In this document: piece after piece, positions 6,910 through 11,194 of the stretch
Layout: the number at the start of each line of letters is the position of its first letter
How positions within the stretch are numbered: position 1 is the stretch's first letter
NCBI GenBank assembly: GCA_026770595.1
Contig: MU634600.1
Span: 1 to 11,194 of the forward strand
DNA from: Ochromonadaceae sp. CCMP2298
Taxonomy: Eukaryota; Sar; Synurophyceae; Ochromonadales; Ochromonadaceae
Length of the DNA: 11,194 nucleotides
Direction of reading: 5' to 3'
Made by a program: the position numbers and the translations under genes
Notes under the pieces: model-generated
Told to the model about the DNA's origin: nothing
Database searches by the model: none
Seen by the model: only the letters and a program-made list of their open reading frames with translations

Positions 6910-8351
6910 ATGTCCGGTGACGGCACCCCCGTCGCTTTTCTCAGTGAAGGTAACGGTCTCTCTATCTTCAACATGTGTACAACTGACCCTGTGACTGACG
7001 GGATCCCATTTCTACCCGCAGTGTCTTCGTCAACAAGCCAGCACTTGGCGGACGGCTTCAAAGAATGGAAGAAGGAGCTGCAGAAGGTTCGACGCTGCGG
7101 GTGTTGCTTGCAGTACTCACCACTCAAACTCACACACGAATCCTACATCTACACACCTTACTTAACCCCAGACTGCGGGCAAGAAGGGCTTTTCCAGTGA
7201 GAAGCTGGACGAGGTATGCGCCTATACAGTCACACATATAACATAGTCATACGTCTTCCCACCTCTCACTAGTCACACACGACATACAACATACAACGTA
7301 CAACATGCAACATGCAACATACAATATACAACATACAACACACTCTAACCCCCGAACCCCCCACAGGCAATCAACACCCTATTCGAGAGGAGCAAAGGCA
7401 CCTTCGACAAAAACCTAGAAAAGTTCAAAATATACGCCATGCGCAATGCATTCGCCCCCACCACGGGGGGGGAAGGCGCAGAATCGGACGTGGAGTTGCA
7501 CGATCTGCGCAGCAGGTGCATGCAGCTGCATGGGGAGTATAGGGGGCTTTTAGATGCGGGACTGGCGATGGACACGTTACATAAGGACATGCGGAGTGCG
7601 ATGTTCAACATGAAGGTGGGGGGGCAGGCCTTTGACGATGCAGATAACACAGTGGCGGAGACGGTGGCAGGGCTGACGCAAAGCAGGGACAAGCTGTTGG
7701 AGATGTGTAGGGATGCTAACGGTAAGCCAGGGTAACAGGGGGACAGGAGGTCAGAGCAGTGGGAAGTATGGCAGGGGGAAAAGCAGTGGGGCATTTGAGC
7801 AGCAGGGCAGTGGGGCGAGGGCTGACTCTAAAACGCCTGAATCCTTCAACCTTAACCCCTTAGACCCTTCCTCATCAATTCATCTCCGCAACTCTTTACT
7901 CCGTAACTCCTTATCCCCTTTACTCCTTAATTCCTAAATCCCTTAACTCCTTTACTCCTTTACTCCTTTACTCCTTTACTCCTTTACTCCTTTACGCCTT
8001 TACTCCCTAACTCCCTAACTCCTCTCTGCATATGCAGATGTAGTGAGCAGGATCGAGCAAGCACAGGGCCACAGCACAGAAGAGGAAGACGGGTCAGGTG
8101 AGGCTCTCTGCCTGTCTTTGATGTCTCTGCTGGTCTCTGTCTCTACACCCCTAATCTGTATGTACTTGTCTCACCTGTGCTCTGCTTGTATCTTTTTGTC
8201 TCTCACTCCTCTATTGTATTCTTCCCAACCCTCACCCTCACTCCCTCATTCCCTCCTCCCCTTAGGCGCGATGGAGGTGCAGGGCTCGATCGCCACAGGA
8301 GACGTGGACGACATACTGCTGCTCAGCAGGAGTATCCAGCAGAAGAAGTAG
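6910..8351 (+). CDS. MIS12: MIS12-like kinetochore protein, six exons
   Basis: The model has exons 6910-6949, 7022-7086, 7172-7213, 7367-7721, 8038-8097 and 8266-8351 (TAG). All five introns are GT-AG and all phases join correctly, giving 215 residues, close to human MIS12 (205). The N-terminus reads MSGDGTPVAFLSEVSSSTSQ, then ADGFKEWKKELQK. Exons 3-4 encode LDEAINTLFERSKGTFDKN leading into LEKFKIYAMRNAFAP, which matches the Mis12/Mtw1-family pattern in which a helix ends in (D/E)KFE-x-Y-x-LRN-x-F before a linker. A further motif, SDVELHDLRSRC, and long coiled-coil helices follow, as in the family. MIS12 is a subunit of the MIS12 (MIND) complex, which joins the inner centromere to the NDC80 complex. 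The AGTGAAG|GTAACG and CAGAAG|GTTCGA splice sites are weaker than the later ones. The start is the first in-frame ATG. The identification rests on motif memory, not an alignment. Confidence 0.65.
7284..7339 (+). repeat. 7-bp tandem repeat in MIS12 intron 3
   Basis: Eight consecutive 7-bp units of ATACAAC, with G or T variants (GTACAAC, ATGCAAC, ATACAAT), lie inside the 153-bp intron 3 (7214-7366). The repeat leaves the splice sites intact. Confidence 0.9.
7951..8006 (+). repeat. 8-bp tandem repeat in MIS12 intron 4
   Basis: Seven consecutive TTTACTCC units (one TTTACGCC) form the core of a pyrimidine-rich stretch, about 7890-8030, with degenerate flanking copies (CTAACTCC, TTAACTCC). It lies just upstream of the intron 4 acceptor (CATATGCAG at 8029-8037), so it may act as an extended polypyrimidine tract. 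Confidence 0.9.
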
Positions 8352-8730
8352 AGGGGGGCCTGGGGCGAGGGCCTGGGGCTGGTGAGGGTATGTGCGACGT
8401 AATGTGGATAATAGGAAGGGAGGACTAGTGTGCGTTAATGAAATTACCAGGACTAGAGAATACTATCGGGGCTATTGGCTATTAGGGCGTAGAAACAGTG
8501 TGGGTAGTGCAGATGTGGGGAGAGAGGTGTGGGTGCTGGAGAGGTGTGAGGTGTGGGTATAGCTGTTCCGCTGTGTTAGTGTGCTGATAGTGTGAGTTCT
8601 GTGTGTAGAGCGATGTCTGCTGTCAGCTGTTTGCTGTCTGCTGTGTGCTAAGTACTTTGTGCTGTGTGTGCTATGTGAAGAGTACAGTGTGTGGGGGATT
8701 CTCCTCTCTGCCCATCTTGCCCCTCTTCTC
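8352..8730. other. Convergent intergenic region, GT-rich
   Basis: These 379 bp separate the 3' ends of the MIS12-like and Tweety-like genes. From about 8500 to 8690 the plus strand is GT-rich, with degenerate GTGTGGGT and GCTGTSTG (S = C or G) words (for example GTCTGCTGTCAGCTGTTTGC). From 8700 to about 8790 it turns pyrimidine-rich. No gene or structured RNA is supported. Confidence 0.5.
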
Positions 8731-10284
8731 CTACCCCCTCTGCATCTCTCCTCTGCACCTCTCCCCCTGTCCTAAGACCTTGAGATATCCAGAGTTGGAG
8801 TGCGGGAGCATGGAGACCTCTAGTGCCTCGGGAACGACCTCGGCCTCAGCGGGCTCCATCAGAGCACTGGGCATGGGGGACCGCTGGGGCTGGGACTGGG
8901 ACCGGGACTGGGGCTGAGACTGGGAATGAGGCTGCTGCGCCATCGCTGTAGTCGCAGCCATCTCCACCCCGCCCTCCTTTTCCTCCCCGTGGATGCCGAG
9001 GGTGGGACTGTAGGTGTTGGGGCTGTTGGTGGGGGGCGGGGCGAGAAGCGGGGGCTGGGCGGAGGGACCGCCGTACGCGGGTGTGGTGGTGAACATGGTG
9101 AAGGAGGCACTGAGGGTGATGACACCGAGGCATATGGCCACCGCCCATCCCGATATCCAGGTGATGTACAGCGCTGTGAATGTATCCTCGCACAGGCCAG
9201 GTACCACTAAGTCCTGCCAGATGGAGGTAGTGTAGCCGCAAGTGAGCAGCTCTAGCAGGCTGAAGACGTTGTAGAGGATCGATGAGATGGCTGTGAACAG
9301 ATTGTCGGCCTGCAATTGGGACTTGCAACTCTCTTACACGTTGGTGGCATTGCTTAGAATGATTGATGGTCTGGTTCAGCACGACCACCGCGCCCCGGGC
9401 CTGGAGCACACTCGCCCTGAATAGGGACTGCTCTCCGCAGGTGAGAGGCCACCGCGTCGTCAACCAGCAGGAGAGTGTTGTCCACAGGCTGTACACAGTA
9501 GTCGGCTATCAACATCATAAGCATCTGCTGTGCTGTTGCGACGAAGAATATCAGCAGTATGACGATGGTGGTAGCGAGGAAGACTGAGCTCGTCGTACCC
9601 ACGTTGCCCTACTTAACCACCGCCAAGAGGACCAGCAGTGCCAGCATGGAGGCACCGTAGACGCAGCTAAACGTAGTCCTAGTATAGGTGATGCCCACCA
9701 GCAACAAGAATCCGTCAACATTCGCCAGCGTGTCGAGGATCTGCTGCACAGACTTGAGGGTCTTGTTGAGGTTGGAGCCGATCTCTGTCACCAATGCGAG
9801 GGCCGACTGCACGACCTGCGAGTTGGCCTCCTTGGTGCAGTTGTCCGTCTTCAGCGCACTGTCTACGGAGCCCACCGTGTCGCGGATTTTGCTGACCTGG
9901 GTTCGAATCTCTAGCGACCGCCCCTCCAGAGCATGAATACCCTCAGACGTCTTCTCCACGCTAACGCCCAGGTAGAGTGTACCGTGGAGGATGGCCTGGC
10001 TGAACAGCAGAGTGACGAATATGAGGGTGATGATCGCGCTTCTGGGAGTCACTGTTTTCAGCCTCTTGTGCACGTTCACGAGGTTGTAGATCTGGTAGAA
10101 CATCGGAGGCAGCTGATACAAGACAGCCGCGATGACCAGTATAATCAAGGGCAGCGCGATGATGGAGAGTGCGTACGTCGGGGAGGGGTCCAAATCCTTC
10201 GAGGTGGGGTTGAGGTTGTTATTGAGATGGGGGAGGTTGTGGAAATCAACCAGCGAGTCGTAAGGTTCGTAGGTATAGTTCGAC

Positions 10285-10286
<2 letters not shown>
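8731..10286 (-). CDS. Tweety-like five-pass membrane protein, interrupted reading frame
   Basis: The start is ATG 10286, directly after a CAG-type repeat. Visible parts: TM1 about residues 39-58, TM2 84-107, an extracellular helical loop with NCT (149) and NKT (174) glycosylation sites, and TM3 193-224. An in-frame TAG (9611-9609) follows, then in the same frame TM4 (VFLATTIVILLIFFVATA) leading into LIADYCVQP. One base of frame change is needed between about 9470 and 9430 to reach LTCGEQSLF...NQTINHSKQCHQ. A candidate 28-nt intron (9337-9310, GTAAG...TTGCAG) then restores frame to ADNLFTAISSILYNV, PGLCEDTFTALYITWISG and TM5. The cytoplasmic tail is Pro/Ser/Gln-rich and ends at TAG 8731. Five TMs with the 2-2-1 arrangement, a (S/A)D-x-C after TM4 and GLCxD before TM5 are features of the Tweety (TTYH) family and related plant five-TM proteins. 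Breaks may be micro-introns, sequencing errors or decay. Confidence 0.6.
9310..9337 (-). other. Candidate 28-nt micro-intron in the Tweety-like gene
   Basis: On the coding strand the segment begins GTAAGAGAG and ends CAATTGCAG. Removing it joins ...CHQR to ADNLFTAISS and moves the frame from the 9496-8846 frame to the 9315-8731 frame, exactly where the homologous-looking sequence switches. The donor and acceptor are good matches to GT-AG consensus, but 28 nt is far below the 72-316 nt introns of the adjacent MIS12-like gene. Confidence 0.5.

Positions 10287-10325
<39 letters not shown>
10287..10325. repeat. (GCT)13 trinucleotide repeat touching the Tweety-like start codon
   Basis: Thirteen perfect GCT units on the plus strand, which read (AGC)13 on the coding strand, end at the base before the ATG at 10286. 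They are in frame with the ATG as Ser codons, but the frame reaches a TAA upstream without another ATG, so the repeat is 5' UTR. Confidence 0.95.
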
Positions 10326-10328
<3 letters not shown>

Positions 10329-10767
10329 GTGTCGGAATAGAGCGTGTTATGTTGTCTTGTGATCGTTTGCATGATGTAACTACGATTATGTATCTATATA
10401 TCTCCATATCTCTACTATGTATAAATATAAATCTTTATGTCCAAATATTTATATACACTTCACTTCACTTCACTTCACTTCACTACACTTCACTTCAATT
10501 CACTTCATTTATATAACTTACACTGAGACAGATGGCAGCCCGCGCAGCAGCAGCAGCAACATAGTATGGGCGAAAATATGGGGTTTTTCGCTACTCAAAA
10601 CTTCTACTCAACCGTTGAGTAACGGCCGAATTGCAGGCGCGACTACTTTTTGGGACAACTTTTGCTTACTCCCGCTGTGCCGACTACTCAATACTCAACG
10701 GAATTAGATCTGGCGGCTCCGGAACTGGCTACTTTCGAAATCTACTTTCGGGATTCGCAGGGACCCC
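10326..10767 (-). promoter_or_regulatory. Upstream region of the Tweety-like gene
   Basis: No coding gene is supported in these 442 bp. From the gene outward it holds an AT-rich stretch with TATATA-like words (10390-10455), the 5-bp CACTT repeat, a second short CAG run (10544-10557), and a cluster of TACTCAA heptamers, one set forming the 17-bp dyad TACTCAACCGTTGAGTA (10605-10621). Two CTACTTTCG copies lie at about 10729-10749. This is the likely promoter region; specific factors cannot be named. Confidence 0.4.
10456..10510 (+). repeat. 5-bp CACTT tandem repeat
   Basis: About ten units of CACTT, with CACTA, CAATT and CATTT variants, run continuously through the upstream region of the Tweety-like gene. 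Confidence 0.9.
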
Positions 10768-11039
10768 CACCTGCAAACTTTCCTGAGAAAATTTCTCACT
10801 AAAATACCCATTTAGAGATGAGGAGGAGATATTTCTCACTATGAGTTTCAATCTCACTCTGAGTAATTATCTCATTTTGTGAGATATTTTCTCATACTTG
10901 TGGCTCCTCACGTGGAGTAATTTTCTCATGAAATGAGATATTTTCTCTGTATGAGTAACCGCTCATAATGAGATTGTTTCTTAATATTGGAGTAATTTAC
11001 TCAATGTGAGTATTTGCTCAGTACCTCGCTAAGCTGCAG
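10768..11039 (-). repeat. Right copy of inverted dyad-array element
   Basis: This 272-bp copy is the reverse complement of the left element, from CACCTGCAAAC (inner end) to GCTGCAG (outer end). It contains the same alternation of TGAG and CTCA words about 18-20 bp apart, and a central non-dyad island (CTTGTGGCTCCTCACGTGG) that corresponds to CTTGTGGGGTCACAAAGG in the left copy. By eye the copies are clearly homologous over the full length but not identical, so they are not a recent duplication. Its orientation places both inner ends facing the four-gene block. Confidence 0.85.
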
Positions 11040-11194
11040 GCGCGGGGCGCGATAGCCAGGAGTAGGTGTTTGTGTTCGGTCCAGAGGCAGGTAGGTGTTT
11101 GTGGGTGGATAGGAAGCGGGTCGCGAGCCCCAGCCGGCAGACAGGACGAGCAAGCAAGCTGTGTGTGCCTCGCTGGGCTGCAGGCGCGGGGCGC
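11024..11194 (+). repeat. 27-bp direct repeat and nested 13-bp repeat at the right edge
   Basis: Positions 11024-11050 and 11168-11194 match at 25 of 27 positions (CCTCGCTAAGCTGCAGG against CCTCGCTGGGCTGCAGG, then an identical CGCGGGGCGC). The second copy reaches the window edge, so the match may continue and this may be the start of a longer tandem unit of about 144 bp. Between them GTAGGTGTTTGTG occurs twice (11062-11074 and 11091-11103). No gene is visible. Confidence 0.8.

Noticed and set aside
2184-9611. A full nuclear TAG-as-sense genetic code
   Set aside because: Three genes with recognisable or plausible C-termini end at TAG in this window. Only two internal TAGs are seen, so errors, decay or micro-introns are simpler.
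10145-10372. Poly-alanine-containing minus-strand frame, and its plus-strand counterpart 9933-10340
   Set aside because: Both are other-frame readings of the (GCT)13 repeat and of the Tweety-like coding sequence.
10417-10707. Plus-strand frame of 96 codons through the CACTT repeat
   Set aside because: The protein is mostly simple-repeat Thr/Ser/Leu/His/Phe with no domain, and it lies in the upstream region of the Tweety-like gene.

Overview
The window is nuclear DNA of a eukaryote, probably a unicellular one (protist, alga or early-branching fungus). The evidence is a multi-exon gene with GT-AG introns, Kozak-like ATG contexts, eukaryote-specific protein families, abundant microsatellites and minisatellites, and no bacterial operon or ribosome-binding-site signals. 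I cannot place the lineage from sequence alone.

Layout. Positions 1-713 hold what may be the decayed tail of a retrotransposon integrase, then a cluster of GACGG/CCGTC hairpins and unassigned sequence. Positions 714-1568 are a minisatellite of about 60 units of 14 bp. It abuts the 3' end of a minus-strand gene (about 2366-1560) for an acidic, Myb/SANT-like, coiled-coil protein that carries an in-frame TAG. Positions 2406-2726 and 10768-11039 are two copies, in inverted orientation, of an AT-rich element made almost entirely of short TGAG...CTCA dyads. They bracket an 8.6-kb block.

Inside that block lie four host-type genes: a WDR53-like WD40 protein (+, 3142-4572), an unrecognised Gln/Ser/Pro-rich nuclear-type protein (-, 6539-5043), a six-exon MIS12-like kinetochore protein (+, 6910-8351), and a Tweety-like five-pass membrane protein (-, 10286-8731). 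The WDR53-like and Gln-rich genes converge, the Gln-rich and MIS12-like genes diverge from a 370-bp spacer, and the MIS12-like and Tweety-like genes converge. The four do not form one pathway: they look like ordinary housekeeping neighbours (putative ubiquitin-ligase adaptor, kinetochore, membrane channel or fusion-type protein).

The unusual content is the pair of inverted dyad-array elements, the large 14-bp minisatellite at the broken end of a gene, and two unrelated genes (SANT-like and Tweety-like) that are each interrupted by an in-frame TAG following an AAG codon. The Tweety-like gene also needs a frame change and a possible 28-nt intron.
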